From Oscillospiraceae bacterium (lineage in GTDB: Bacteria; Bacillota; Clostridia; Oscillospirales; Acutalibacteraceae), in contig CADAER010000011.1 of NCBI GenBank assembly GCA_902787025.1, positions 1-35,513 of the forward strand: 35,513 nt of DNA, in the 5' to 3' direction. Shown here piece by piece: positions 24,910-31,824 of this stretch. The notes under the pieces were generated by a model, which worked only from the letters and a program-made list of their open reading frames with translations, had not been told where the DNA came from and searched no databases. Position numbers and translations under genes: made by a program. Positions within the stretch are counted from its first letter, which is position 1. Each line of letters opens with the position of its first letter.

Positions 24910-25263
24910 TTATTGTTTGTTTCTGTCAATCCACGCCATAAGCAGGTTGACTATCTTTTGCTGTTCGGTTTCGGTCAGCTCTTTGTGCAGCGGGACTTTA
25001 TACCATTTATTCAGGCATCCGCGGCAGCAGCAGGCTGTGGCGTGCATAGCCTTGAAAACGGGATGTCCGCGCATCGGTGTCTGTTTTCCGTCGTTGAGCG
25101 GCTCGGCAGGCGCCAGCTTCTGACGGACAAAATCTTCCGCGTGAGCGCGTATTGTGGCGCTGCCCTTTTCTTCGAGATATTGCTTTTCTTTTTCCGTCAG
25201 ATAAAAACCCGACCGGAATTTCGAGCGCTCAAGTTTGTCAAGCGCCTGGTCGATTGTCTGCAT
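24910..25263 (-). CDS. DUF4186 family protein (117 aa)
   Basis: The family pattern is clear: FYLTEKEKQYLEEKG near the N-terminus, then HAEDFVRQKLAPAEPLNDGK, QTPMRGHPVFKAMHATACCC, RGCLNKWYKVP and a C-terminal MAWIDRNKQ. The Cys cluster CCCRGC with nearby His residues suggests a bound metal. DUF4186 proteins are about 110-120 aa and have no assigned function. I chose the ATG at 25263 because GGGTG precedes it; a GTG three codons upstream is possible. It is the first gene of an operon with the GH43-like gene, driven by the promoter at 25308-25336. Confidence 0.85.
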   Translation of the reverse strand: MQTIDQALDKLERSKFRSGFYLTEKEKQYLEEKGSATIRAHAEDFVRQKLAPAEPLNDGKQTPMRGHPVFKAMHATACCCRGCLNKWYKVPLHKELTETEQQKIVNLLMAWIDRNKQ

Positions 25264-25307
25264 AACAGTCACCCGGTTTCAGAGCGTTATAAAGTGTTCT
25301 TGTGTGT

Positions 25308-25336
25308 ATTATAAATTAGGTGAACAGTAAAATCAA
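25308..25336 (-). promoter_or_regulatory. Consensus promoter of the DUF4186-GH43 operon
   Basis: On the minus strand there is TTGATT (25331-25336), an exact 17-nt spacer and a perfect TATAAT (25308-25313), about 45 nt upstream of the ATG. Confidence 0.8.
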
Positions 25337-25380
25337 GAAAAAGCGAAGGTTGAGTATGCTTGGAACTGTTATTGTAAAAA

Positions 25381-25410
25381 AATCAGCCCACCCTGACGGG
25401 TGAACTGATT
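25381..25410 (-). terminator. Terminator after the distal tRNA-Ser 3' repeat
   Basis: The stem AATCAG.TCACCC/GGGTG.GCTGATT is followed on the minus strand by TTTTTTT. It sits two bases beyond the CCA-like end of the 19-bp tRNA-Ser 3' repeat. Confidence 0.8.
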
Positions 25411-25412
25411 TA

Positions 25413-25431
25413 TTGGCGGAGAGTTAGGGAT
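25413..25431 (-). repeat. Second copy of tRNA-Ser 3' end (19 bp), attachment-site-like
   Basis: TTGGCGGAGAGTTAGGGAT is identical to 25558-25576. On the minus strand it is the 3' T-stem strand, acceptor strand, discriminator G and CCA of tRNA-Ser. Identity breaks inside the T-loop. The 145-bp tandem arrangement fits two attachment sites left by successive integration or excision events. Confidence 0.75.
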
Positions 25432-25520
25432 AAGTATTTGCTTCGCAAATCCTTGCATCCTCGGCGACCGTTGTCCAGCAACGGTGCCCGCCTCGGACTT
25501 CGAATCCCTTCCTTTGCAAA
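25432..25520. other. Strong stem-loop segment between the two tRNA-Ser repeats
   Basis: It holds the inverted repeat GGCGACCGTTG/CAACGGTGCCCGCC (about 25472-25497) around a TCCAG loop, flanked by GCAAATCC/TTCCTTTGC. It also holds GGATTCGAA on the minus strand (about 25498-25510), resembling a T-loop core. No reading frame is likely. It is probably an integration scar. Confidence 0.45.
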
Positions 25521-25525
25521 AAACA

Positions 25526-25555
25526 AACAGAGCCGCCCTTAAGGGCAACTCTGTT
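25526..25555 (-). terminator. Terminator after the tRNA-Ser remnant
   Basis: The stem AACAGAG.(T)TGCCCTT/AAGGGC.GGCTCTGTT is followed on the minus strand by TGTTTTTTGC. It lies two bases after the tRNA CCA, as expected for the native terminator of a tRNA-Ser gene. Confidence 0.8.
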
Positions 25556-25558
25556 TCT

Positions 25559-25614
25559 TGGCGGAGAGTTAGGGATTCGAACCCTAGGTGCATTTCTGCA
25601 CACAGCATTTCGAA
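25559..25614 (-). pseudogene. tRNA-Ser(CGA) 3' half: island attachment-site remnant
   Basis: On the minus strand the sequence has the anticodon loop TTCGAAA (anticodon CGA), 3' anticodon stem TGCTG, a class-II variable arm with stem GTGCA/TGCAC, T-arm TAGGG/CCCTA around TTCGAAT, acceptor ACTCTCC, discriminator G and CCA. The bases 5' of the loop (TACGA) cannot pair with TGCTG, and no D-arm or 5' acceptor GGAGAGT exists. So only the half from the anticodon loop onward is present. This is what integration of an element into a tRNA-Ser gene leaves at its distal end. The reconstituted full gene should lie off the right edge. Confidence 0.85.
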
Positions 25615-25643
25615 TCGTATTCAGTATTAAATCATCAAAAGTT

Positions 25644-26795
25644 TTATTTTTTTGCAATTCCTTTTACAGACTTCATTGTTTCACCAATAATCTGTTTAGC
25701 ATTCTTATCCTTAAATCTATCAAGATTATCCATAAGGAACTTAATAGCTGCAGCAAGAACAGGATTATCTTTTAATTTATCTTCAATAAACTTTACCGCC
25801 TCATCAATCTTGTTTTTATCAATTCTTCCTTTATATATCTCTTCAGACAATGCGATAACCGCCTCGCCGAGAGCAAACACAAAGAACCCTGCAACGACCG
25901 CATTGATAATAGAAGCCGCTACATTGGGAACCGTTTTTAATGCGTTTAATGCCGCTTTAGCAACATTGGTGATTGCTGCAGAACCAACAATACCGGTTAC
26001 AAGGTCGCCTGAAAAATCAACACCATATATTTTAAAGAGACCTTTTGCAAGTCCTGTCTCTAAAGGAACAAGAGCAAGAGAATCCGGGAACGGGAACGGA
26101 ACTGCGCCTATAGCAGCTGCCGTCATAGTCGCACCGGCAACAGTTGCTTCAGCCGAAAATCTTTTTTGCTCCAAAACCATCCTGCTTTTGTTGTCTTCAT
26201 TGATTTGTCTTGCTTCAGCTGAAACATTTAACGTTTGTGTGCAAAGATCCTCTAATCCTTTTTCCGGAACGATATTGTCTTCAGTTATTTTGAATTCTTT
26301 TGCAACGACAGGAACTACAGATTTTAAATTGATTCCTTTTTCTTTGTAAAAAGCCGCTTTTACAGATTCAACATTTTCCTCTTCGTCGGGTCCGGAATAT
26401 GATTTTGTGATAACGGCAAAAACGGGAATGTTTTTCCAGCCTTTTATGGTTTTGTTCATTAACTCAATATTATGTGCAAATGTCCTGCGTGTTGTTCCTT
26501 CAATGCAGTACCAAACAGCATCAATGCCGCCGCCATCTTCAGCTTTTATCTGTTCTTTAGTAAACTTCTTGACTTGATTTATTGTTTTAAGTTGCTGAAC
26601 AAGATTATATTCAAATCCCTTTGTATCAATCAAAGTCATCGGCCAAATATCTGATTCCCAGATTGAGATTCGTTGAGTGTTTCCTTCGCCTATTCCGGTT
26701 GGCACTTCTTTTCCGGCAATTGCCTCAATTAGGGTGCTTTTACCTGCACCTGAATTACCTAAAACTAAAACAATCATTCTTTCTTTATTATCCAT
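25644..26795 (-). CDS. Membrane-associated GTPase with DUF697-like C-terminal domain (383 aa)
   Basis: The start is ATG 26795, with GGAGG six bases upstream; an in-frame TTG at 26807 overlaps that site. The G domain shows G1 GNSGAGKST (13-21), a possible switch-I Thr in GEGNTQRI (Thr40), G3 DTKG (57-60) and a G4-like ITKSYSG (129-135). The canonical [NT]KxD Asp is Tyr here. A possible G5 is VPVVAKE. Residues of about 215-320 form Ala/Gly-rich hydrophobic helices (ATVAGATMTAAAIGAVPFPF, SIINAVVAGFFVFALGEAV) of the DUF697 type, which place it at the membrane. It is the last gene of the island operon and could be a regulator or energy-using component for the envelope proteins encoded just upstream. 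Confidence 0.85.
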   Translation of the reverse strand: MDNKERMIVLVLGNSGAGKSTLIEAIAGKEVPTGIGEGNTQRISIWESDIWPMTLIDTKGFEYNLVQQLKTINQVKKFTKEQIKAEDGGGIDAVWYCIEGTTRRTFAHNIELMNKTIKGWKNIPVFAVITKSYSGPDEEENVESVKAAFYKEKGINLKSVVPVVAKEFKITEDNIVPEKGLEDLCTQTLNVSAEARQINEDNKSRMVLEQKRFSAEATVAGATMTAAAIGAVPFPFPDSLALVPLETGLAKGLFKIYGVDFSGDLVTGIVGSAAITNVAKAALNALKTVPNVAASIINAVVAGFFVFALGEAVIALSEEIYKGRIDKNKIDEAVKFIEDKLKDNPVLAAAIKFLMDNLDRFKDKNAKQIIGETMKSVKGIAKK

Positions 26796-26831
26796 TTTAT
26801 CCTCCAAAATATTGATTTATTTTTATATTGC

Positions 26832-27608
26832 TTAATCGTAAAACTCAATTATCACATTTAGGTCAGGAATATCCGGATTGCATTCTTTAACCAATGTGGT
26901 AAGTAATGATTCGGCGCTGTTTTCAGCACTTTCATAAAAGTTAGAAGTTGTTTTCATATAAGTTCTGAGTTGTTCAAAACCTTTACCTTCCATTTCTTTT
27001 GCTTGGTCAGTTCCTTCTTTAATGCTGTAATTTCTGAACGATTTATTTTCGTAAAGCAATGAGGTGCTTTTGATTTTCTTAACGTGCGTTAAAGTTGGAG
27101 AGGGAACTCGAACCAGAACAGCACATCTTTCATTATCGATTATTACTTCGGATAAGGACATATCAATTGTGTAAACGCCTTCGCCTTCATATTCAAGCCA
27201 TATATAGCCCTTATCATTATCCTGTTCCCAAATAACATATTCGACATCGCTAACTTTAAGAACTTCAAGATTTGATAATTCTTTAATGCTTGTAATATCA
27301 ATTGTTGCTCTGTTACTTACATGATATTTTTTCTCAGCTTTGTCAAAGGCGCTTTGATAATACTCACTGTACATCTCGTCTGATTTTAGATTCTTTGAGT
27401 TGTTATAAGCTTCCTTTGCAGAACCGGCAGCCTTTTTTGCGGTTTGTGAGAACAAAACAAATGCGCCGGCGGCAACAATAATTGCTATAATCAACATTAC
27501 CAAGGCTCTGACATAGTTTTTCGTGGCAGAATTTTTTCTTTTTCTCTTGCTTTTTTTGTTAATGTTCTCACCTTTGTAGGAGTTGTTTATATCATATTTA
27601 TTATTCAT
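26832..27608 (-). CDS. DUF4230-like single-pass membrane protein, copy B (258 aa)
   Basis: A Lys/Arg-rich cytoplasmic N-terminus (KSKRKRKNSATKNY) precedes one transmembrane helix (ALVMLIIAIIVAAGAFVLF, about 35-53). An external alpha/beta domain follows. Its order matches DUF4230: a strand segment (IDITSIKELSNLEVLKVSDV), then YEGEGVYTIDMSLSEVII, AVLVRVPSPTLTHVKKI, a helical stretch and a C-terminal strand (LNVIIEFYD). The DUF4230 call is by pattern only. It starts three bases after the stop of the previous gene with GAGGAGG upstream. Neighbouring copy A has the same order of elements, so the two look like an ancient duplication that might assemble together. Confidence 0.65.
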   Translation of the reverse strand: MNNKYDINNSYKGENINKKSKRKRKNSATKNYVRALVMLIIAIIVAAGAFVLFSQTAKKAAGSAKEAYNNSKNLKSDEMYSEYYQSAFDKAEKKYHVSNRATIDITSIKELSNLEVLKVSDVEYVIWEQDNDKGYIWLEYEGEGVYTIDMSLSEVIIDNERCAVLVRVPSPTLTHVKKIKSTSLLYENKSFRNYSIKEGTDQAKEMEGKGFEQLRTYMKTTSNFYESAENSAESLLTTLVKECNPDIPDLNVIIEFYD

Positions 27609-27611
27609 AAA

Positions 27612-28418
27612 TTATACAGCCTCCTCTGAAAAATCAATATCCACATCCACTATTCGACTGTTAAAACTCTTTACCATATCGGTAATTTGTTTTTTTGCTG
27701 AAGATCTTGCTGATTCTTTTAGTTGATCATAATTGGGAATTGATTCTTCCGCCTTTTCTGCTAACTGGTTGGATGTGTTAAGATACTCTGTGAATCCGTC
27801 TTCGGCGGATCTTGTAAACTTGCTTTTTTGATATTCAGCCAATTTTTCGGTAGCAGAATCATCTATGTATATGTCAGCTGTAACATCCGGAACAGTTACT
27901 GTTGCAGTTGAAAAATCATCGCTTAATTCAACACTTATGTTTTTTAAATTAACCGAAAAAACTGCATTTCCTTTAACTAGGAACAAAGAAGCATAATCAT
28001 TTTTTCCGACCTTATTGAGATTTGTCATTTTTATTCCTGCAACCAGGACTTCCAGACTTCCGGCTTCTTTTATCTTATTTGCAACTATAACAGATGTATC
28101 TTTTGCGCTCAACCCTTCTTCTTTTCCCGCCTTGCCGCCTTCTTTTTCCCCGGTTGTTATTCCGTTAAAAGAGCCAATCGCCCAACCGACAGCATTTCCG
28201 ATCTTACCGCCAATATCCTCACCCAAAGAATCAGCTTTCAGATAAGTCGGCAAAACTTTCACCGCTGTAAAAACTATGGTGAAAACTAATACCAGTGCCG
28301 TTGCAATCATTATGAAAAATGACGGGGCAGATTTGAATTTTTTAAGAAAAGGAACGGCCATATTCTTTTTTAAGTCATTAACAACTGCTTCTTTTGCTTC
28401 ATCAATTTCTTTATTCAT
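27612..28418 (-). CDS. DUF4230-like single-pass membrane protein, copy A (268 aa)
   Basis: The start is placed at ATG 28418, seven bases after AAGGTG; a GTG three codons upstream is possible. A cytoplasmic helix (IDEAKEAVVNDLKKNMAVPF) is followed by a transmembrane helix (FFIMIATALVLVFTIVFTAV, about residues 35-55). A Gly/Lys-rich stretch (GITTGEKEGGKAGKEEG) and an external domain come next. That domain contains IKEAGSLEVLVAGIKMTNL, NAVFSVNLKNISVELSDD and TATVTVPDVTADIYIDD, the same order as in copy B. The C-terminal part is helical, ending with the strand SRIVDVDIDFSEE. The Gly-rich insert is absent from copy B. The function is unknown; it sits between the large surface protein and copy B. 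Confidence 0.6.
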   Translation of the reverse strand: MNKEIDEAKEAVVNDLKKNMAVPFLKKFKSAPSFFIMIATALVLVFTIVFTAVKVLPTYLKADSLGEDIGGKIGNAVGWAIGSFNGITTGEKEGGKAGKEEGLSAKDTSVIVANKIKEAGSLEVLVAGIKMTNLNKVGKNDYASLFLVKGNAVFSVNLKNISVELSDDFSTATVTVPDVTADIYIDDSATEKLAEYQKSKFTRSAEDGFTEYLNTSNQLAEKAEESIPNYDQLKESARSSAKKQITDMVKSFNSRIVDVDIDFSEEAV

Positions 28419-28431
28419 ATTACACACCTTC

Positions 28432-30951
28432 TCATTTAACTTTAAGAAATGTTTCGCGGCTAACTGTAGTATCGGCCATGCTTTCGTTTATTTTGAACTT
28501 GACAGTCGTTTTCTTTTTGCTCTTTACTTTGTCAATCAAAGAACCGATACCGCTGCTTTCATATACAATACTGTGTTTATCGTCCGTTATTTCATAGACC
28601 ATTTCTATCTCTTGATCAACATAAACGGGTAATGCGCGGTTGCCGGTCAGTGTTTTATTATCGGCTGTATTTTTAAAAATGACTTTTCCATAAGGGTCAT
28701 TAACATCGAAAGTGACATAATATACTTTTTTGATTGGATGCTTGTCTATGATTTTATCAATATCCGACACATATTTTGAATATTTCATCACTTTGCTGTA
28801 TTTTCCGCCCGAGGTATCTTTATCGTTTCCCGTGACAGTATAACCCTCGTTGGGCTTTATTGTTACTTTAACAGTGCTGTTCTTTTCAATTATATCACCT
28901 GAAGATAACAGCTTTTTGTTCCTACTGTCATTTATGTTTACATTAATAATTCCGTTGGGTATTGACTTAGCCTTGAATGTAACAACATCAACTAACGAGA
29001 TTGTCATCTCAATTTTGGTATAGATGACATTTGATGACTCAAATTCATTTGCTCGGTATACTTCTAATTTATAATTGTCGGGAAGTTGACCATTAAGATA
29101 GGCGGTATCCAATATTTTAGTTCCATCCTGCTTTGTCATAATACTGTGAATCTTTAAAGCTTTGCCAGATGGAATTGTTGCATCATTTGCAGTAATTAAC
29201 ACTCCATTATAAGTGTCAATATTTTCTTCTGTAGCAAGTGGTTGCTGCCCACTTATATCAAATTGTTCTTCTTTATATCTGTTTTTCTCAACTTTAGGAG
29301 ACCCAGCAACTGAATATGATGCTTCAAAAGTCATATTTGTTCCGACACTGTCATCAATCATAACAACAAGTTTTGGCTGATGGTCTTTATTCTCAGTTAT
29401 AATTGTCTCAATATCAGCACCGTCTGCTTTTGCCGTCTGTTCTTTTTCTTCAGTCGCGGTATAGAAATATGTTTTTCCGTTTTTGTTGACTTGCCATCCA
29501 TTCCATGTGACAAATTCCAATGCTATTTCAGAACCGGCGTAAGCCTCAATCGAATCGCTGTTTATTGACTTGCCATCTAATTTATAATTAATCTTACCGC
29601 CGATTTCCGGTTGAGGAAGATTAACTGTAACAAGTATATGAGGATATATTTTAATTGCTTTTATACTCTTTTTTGTTTCTTCGCCATTAACAACTATGTA
29701 ATGCTCTCCTTCAGGAAACCAGTAGCCGTCATCAATATCAGTTGCTTCATAATACAACTTGCTGCCATCAGCAAGCACAGTCTTATTATTAACTTCTTTT
29801 CCCTGATATTTAAATGTGATTTTTCCATGTTCAAAAGAATAGTCGTTTGAATCAAATTTGAACAAGCTGCTTTTAGGTTGTGGCGCGGTAAGAGTATATG
29901 TATATTTCTCGTTTGTGCCTTTTTTTGAAAGTATAAGTGGACTATAATCGGTTATTTTAAGTTCGCCGATTTCGGATATTATTGTTATACTTTTTCCGCC
30001 TTTCAAGGAATAAGGAATCTTCTGTTTTGTGGAGGATACTTCAAAATCTTTGCCGTCGATTTTTATTGCCTTTTTTCCTGATATGACCGCTTGGGTTTCA
30101 ATTGTATATTCTCCGAAAAACAACTCGTGTAATTCAATGCTGTATGAATCCGTGGTTAAATCAGCATCTTCCGAATTAAAATTAATTATTCCCTTGTCTA
30201 AATCACTTGAATTATAATTGCATTCCGGATTTGAATCGACAAAATAATACTTTTTGTAGTCAAAAGAATAAGAAATATTAACGCTCTCAGTGGGCTTTAT
30301 ATCAATTGAATCTTTCAAAACCTCTTCATTATTAACCATCCAGGTTCCGTCATACTCATTTTTATGATTATTATTATCATAATAGTAATCGCTGAATGCA
30401 ATTGTTCGGTTACGGTATTTGCCTATAGGTGCTATTGATAATTGTGTGCCTTCATAATTGTCCGGTATCTTGAAAGAAATATCATCCATTTCAATACTTA
30501 TTGATTTTGGTGACTGGCTACTTTCATCAAAATCAAGAGCCTTAAATCCACAAAACCCATATAAATCTGTTTTTTCATTACTGCATACAAGCGATTTATA
30601 ATAGACCTTATCACCTGGATTGAGCCAGCAATCTTTTGGATTAATTATCTGTTCGTAGTTTTCATCATAATAATAACTGATACCGATAAATCTGTTATCA
30701 GCAAAAGTTACATGTATTTGCTCATTATGAACGCTTTCAGCCTCATCTAAATCCTCAGAGTATCTGCCTTGCTCATCAAGCTGACCCGATTGTTCAAGCT
30801 CTTTGTATTTCCGGTAATCTTCTTCATCTTCGATTTTTGCCGATTTGATAACAGAATTGCTTATAACACTGTCGGCATAATCGCTGAGAAAATAACAGCC
30901 GACTACAGATATTACAACCAAAATCAAGAACAGCAACAGACTTTTTTTCAA
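28432..30951 (-). CDS. Large envelope-anchored protein, TTG start (839 aa)
   Basis: Translation begins with TTG at 30951, with GGAGG seven bases upstream. The N-terminus KKSLLLFLILVVISVVGCYF is a signal or anchor, and VVGC at 16-19 fits a lipobox, so it is a lipoprotein or a single-pass protein facing outward. An acidic linker (SAKIEDEEDYRKYKELEQSG) follows. The rest is beta-rich repeats without a recognised family, for example KPTESVNISYSFDYKKYYF, INYKLDGKSINSDSIEAYAG and the late GIINVNINDSRNKKLLSSGD. Such strings recall Ig-like or InlB-like sandwich domains of Clostridial surface proteins. No catalytic motif or sortase signal is visible. It is followed 4 nt after its stop by the DUF4230-like pair, so they may form one complex. 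Confidence 0.7.
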   Translation of the reverse strand: MKKSLLLFLILVVISVVGCYFLSDYADSVISNSVIKSAKIEDEEDYRKYKELEQSGQLDEQGRYSEDLDEAESVHNEQIHVTFADNRFIGISYYYDENYEQIINPKDCWLNPGDKVYYKSLVCSNEKTDLYGFCGFKALDFDESSQSPKSISIEMDDISFKIPDNYEGTQLSIAPIGKYRNRTIAFSDYYYDNNNHKNEYDGTWMVNNEEVLKDSIDIKPTESVNISYSFDYKKYYFVDSNPECNYNSSDLDKGIINFNSEDADLTTDSYSIELHELFFGEYTIETQAVISGKKAIKIDGKDFEVSSTKQKIPYSLKGGKSITIISEIGELKITDYSPLILSKKGTNEKYTYTLTAPQPKSSLFKFDSNDYSFEHGKITFKYQGKEVNNKTVLADGSKLYYEATDIDDGYWFPEGEHYIVVNGEETKKSIKAIKIYPHILVTVNLPQPEIGGKINYKLDGKSINSDSIEAYAGSEIALEFVTWNGWQVNKNGKTYFYTATEEKEQTAKADGADIETIITENKDHQPKLVVMIDDSVGTNMTFEASYSVAGSPKVEKNRYKEEQFDISGQQPLATEENIDTYNGVLITANDATIPSGKALKIHSIMTKQDGTKILDTAYLNGQLPDNYKLEVYRANEFESSNVIYTKIEMTISLVDVVTFKAKSIPNGIINVNINDSRNKKLLSSGDIIEKNSTVKVTIKPNEGYTVTGNDKDTSGGKYSKVMKYSKYVSDIDKIIDKHPIKKVYYVTFDVNDPYGKVIFKNTADNKTLTGNRALPVYVDQEIEMVYEITDDKHSIVYESSGIGSLIDKVKSKKKTTVKFKINESMADTTVSRETFLKVK

Positions 30952-30973
30952 AACACTTCCTCCTTATAATCTT

Positions 30974-31183
30974 TTAATTCTTTGCTTGTTTTATTTCTTT
31001 AATCAACTTTTTTCTGTACTTTTTATTGCCGATTCCGGAGTAAACATACATTAGCTCGGGATGGTGAATTGCCGGGAATCTTTGACAGTCTAATGTCATT
31101 AAATCTTCAAAAGACAAGTGATTAAATAAGAATTCATTTGGGCTTGTTCCCCATGTTATCTTAGCCTTATATTTTCTCTTCAT
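30974..31183 (-). CDS. Small basic hypothetical protein (69 aa)
   Basis: The start MKRKYKAKITWG at 31183 is chosen because GAGGAGGTG lies 8 nt upstream; the longer frame to 31267 has no ribosome-binding site. The protein is Lys/Arg-rich at both ends, with a hydrophobic, His-containing middle (FPAIHHPELMYVYSGIGNKK). No signal peptide or membrane helix. It lies 22 nt upstream of the 839-aa gene and is probably co-expressed with it. The function is unknown; it is small and basic, so it could be a nucleic-acid or partner-binding factor. Confidence 0.6.
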   Translation of the reverse strand: MKRKYKAKITWGTSPNEFLFNHLSFEDLMTLDCQRFPAIHHPELMYVYSGIGNKKYRKKLIKEIKQAKN

Positions 31184-31197
31184 AAATAAACACCTCC

Positions 31198-31287
31198 TCA
31201 GAACAAAAATAACAAAAGCAAAAGTGCCGCCAGCACAATTAAGACGAAAATCGCTAATCCTAGCCAAACTTTTGAAAGTACAATCAA
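31198..31287 (-). CDS. 29-aa hydrophobic peptide, possible frameshift extension of the upstream peptide
   Basis: The frame starts with TTG at 31287, overlapping the TGA of the 16-aa frame (TTGA). It encodes a peptide beginning IVLSKVWLGLAIFVLIV and ending LLLLFLF, a single membrane helix. It has no ribosome-binding site of its own. Its stop overlaps the GAGGAGG site of the 69-aa gene, the tight coupling of a translated unit. Alternatively a -1 shift near 31287 would join it to the upstream peptide as a two-helix protein. Confidence 0.5.
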   Translation of the reverse strand: MIVLSKVWLGLAIFVLIVLAALLLLLFLF

Positions 31288-31334
31288 CAGCTTACGGCTA
31301 AACCAAGAATCATAATTGCAAGCAAAATCAACAT
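31284..31334 (-). CDS. 16-aa hydrophobic peptide
   Basis: ATG at 31334 follows AAGGAGCTGGTGAA, a good ribosome-binding site, and the frame reads MLILLAIMILGLAVSC before TGA. This is a very short, all-hydrophobic peptide of leader, toxin or small-membrane-protein type. It overlaps the 29-aa frame by four bases. It is too short to be confident that it is made, but the ribosome-binding site plus the coupled overlap argue that the region is translated. Confidence 0.5.
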   Translation of the reverse strand: MLILLAIMILGLAVSC

Positions 31335-31363
31335 TTCACCAGCTCCTTTTTCAGCGTGATTTC

Positions 31364-31369
31364 ATTATA
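31364..31369 (-). promoter_or_regulatory. Candidate internal promoter (-10 box)
   Basis: A perfect TATAAT on the minus strand lies 30 nt before the 16-aa peptide start. No good -35 is present (the best match is poor). It would let the membrane-module genes be transcribed apart from the nuclease-module genes upstream. Confidence 0.4.
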
Positions 31370-31391
31370 CACTTCAGAGTTGATAAAATGG

Positions 31392-31406
31392 TGTGCTGTC
31401 AGCACA
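31392..31406. terminator. Short hairpin after the 136-aa gene, possible partial terminator
   Basis: TGTGCTG/CAGCACA around one base lies 5 nt beyond the stop codon of the 136-aa gene. On the minus strand the tail is CCATTTTATC, a weak U-tract. Together with the TATAAT just downstream it may split the operon. Confidence 0.4.
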
Positions 31407-31410
31407 ATGA

Positions 31411-31821
31411 TTAATATCTGGTGCTCAATGATTCATGTGCTTTTTCAACCCAGTGTTGATATAACTCACCGGGGCTGTTATATTTGGCAATCAGTGGTTC
31501 AAACGCGGCGTAGTAATCGTCTTTGACGATAAGATGATTTCCAAAACCAAGGCTGATATAAGTCCAGCCGTCGGGAACCGTTGTTCCCATACCAAAGAGG
31601 CCAAACTTACATTCATCGATTATGGGAAAGGATTCTTTTATGGTTTCGTGTTTAAAATCACCGAACACATAGTTTGCATGATACAGTTTTCCGTCATCTG
31701 TAATAAACAGTATTCCGCCCGGCTCACCCATTGCGCCGCCTTCAGCAACTGAGAAAAAAGCGGTTTTGTCGAGGAGTTCTTTTGTAAATGTTTTGTTATC
31801 AAGTTCAATTTCTTTAATCAT
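31411..31821 (-). CDS. Hypothetical protein (136 aa)
   Basis: Unrecognised soluble alpha/beta protein. Its core has short strands rich in Gly and aromatics (GGILFITDDGKLYHANYVFG, YISLGFGNHLIVKDD) and a C-terminal helix (PGELYQHWVEKAHESL). A small immunity- or chaperone-like role would fit its size, but this is conjecture. The start at 31821 lies three bases after the stop of the zinc-ribbon frame, with GGGAG about 9 nt upstream, so it appears translationally coupled to that frame. That is the best evidence that the zinc-ribbon frame is translated. Confidence 0.65.
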   Translation of the reverse strand: MIKEIELDNKTFTKELLDKTAFFSVAEGGAMGEPGGILFITDDGKLYHANYVFGDFKHETIKESFPIIDECKFGLFGMGTTVPDGWTYISLGFGNHLIVKDDYYAAFEPLIAKYNSPGELYQHWVEKAHESLSTRY

Positions 31822-31824
31822 TTA

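Noticed and set aside
25369..25657. Short frames giving strings like FESLTLRQ and LIPNSPP
   Set aside because: These are translations of tRNA 3' ends, not proteins.
30974..31267. The longer 97-codon version of the 69-aa gene
   Set aside because: The upstream part is the region encoding the hydrophobic peptides in other frames and lacks a ribosome-binding site; the internal ATG has GAGGAGGTG.
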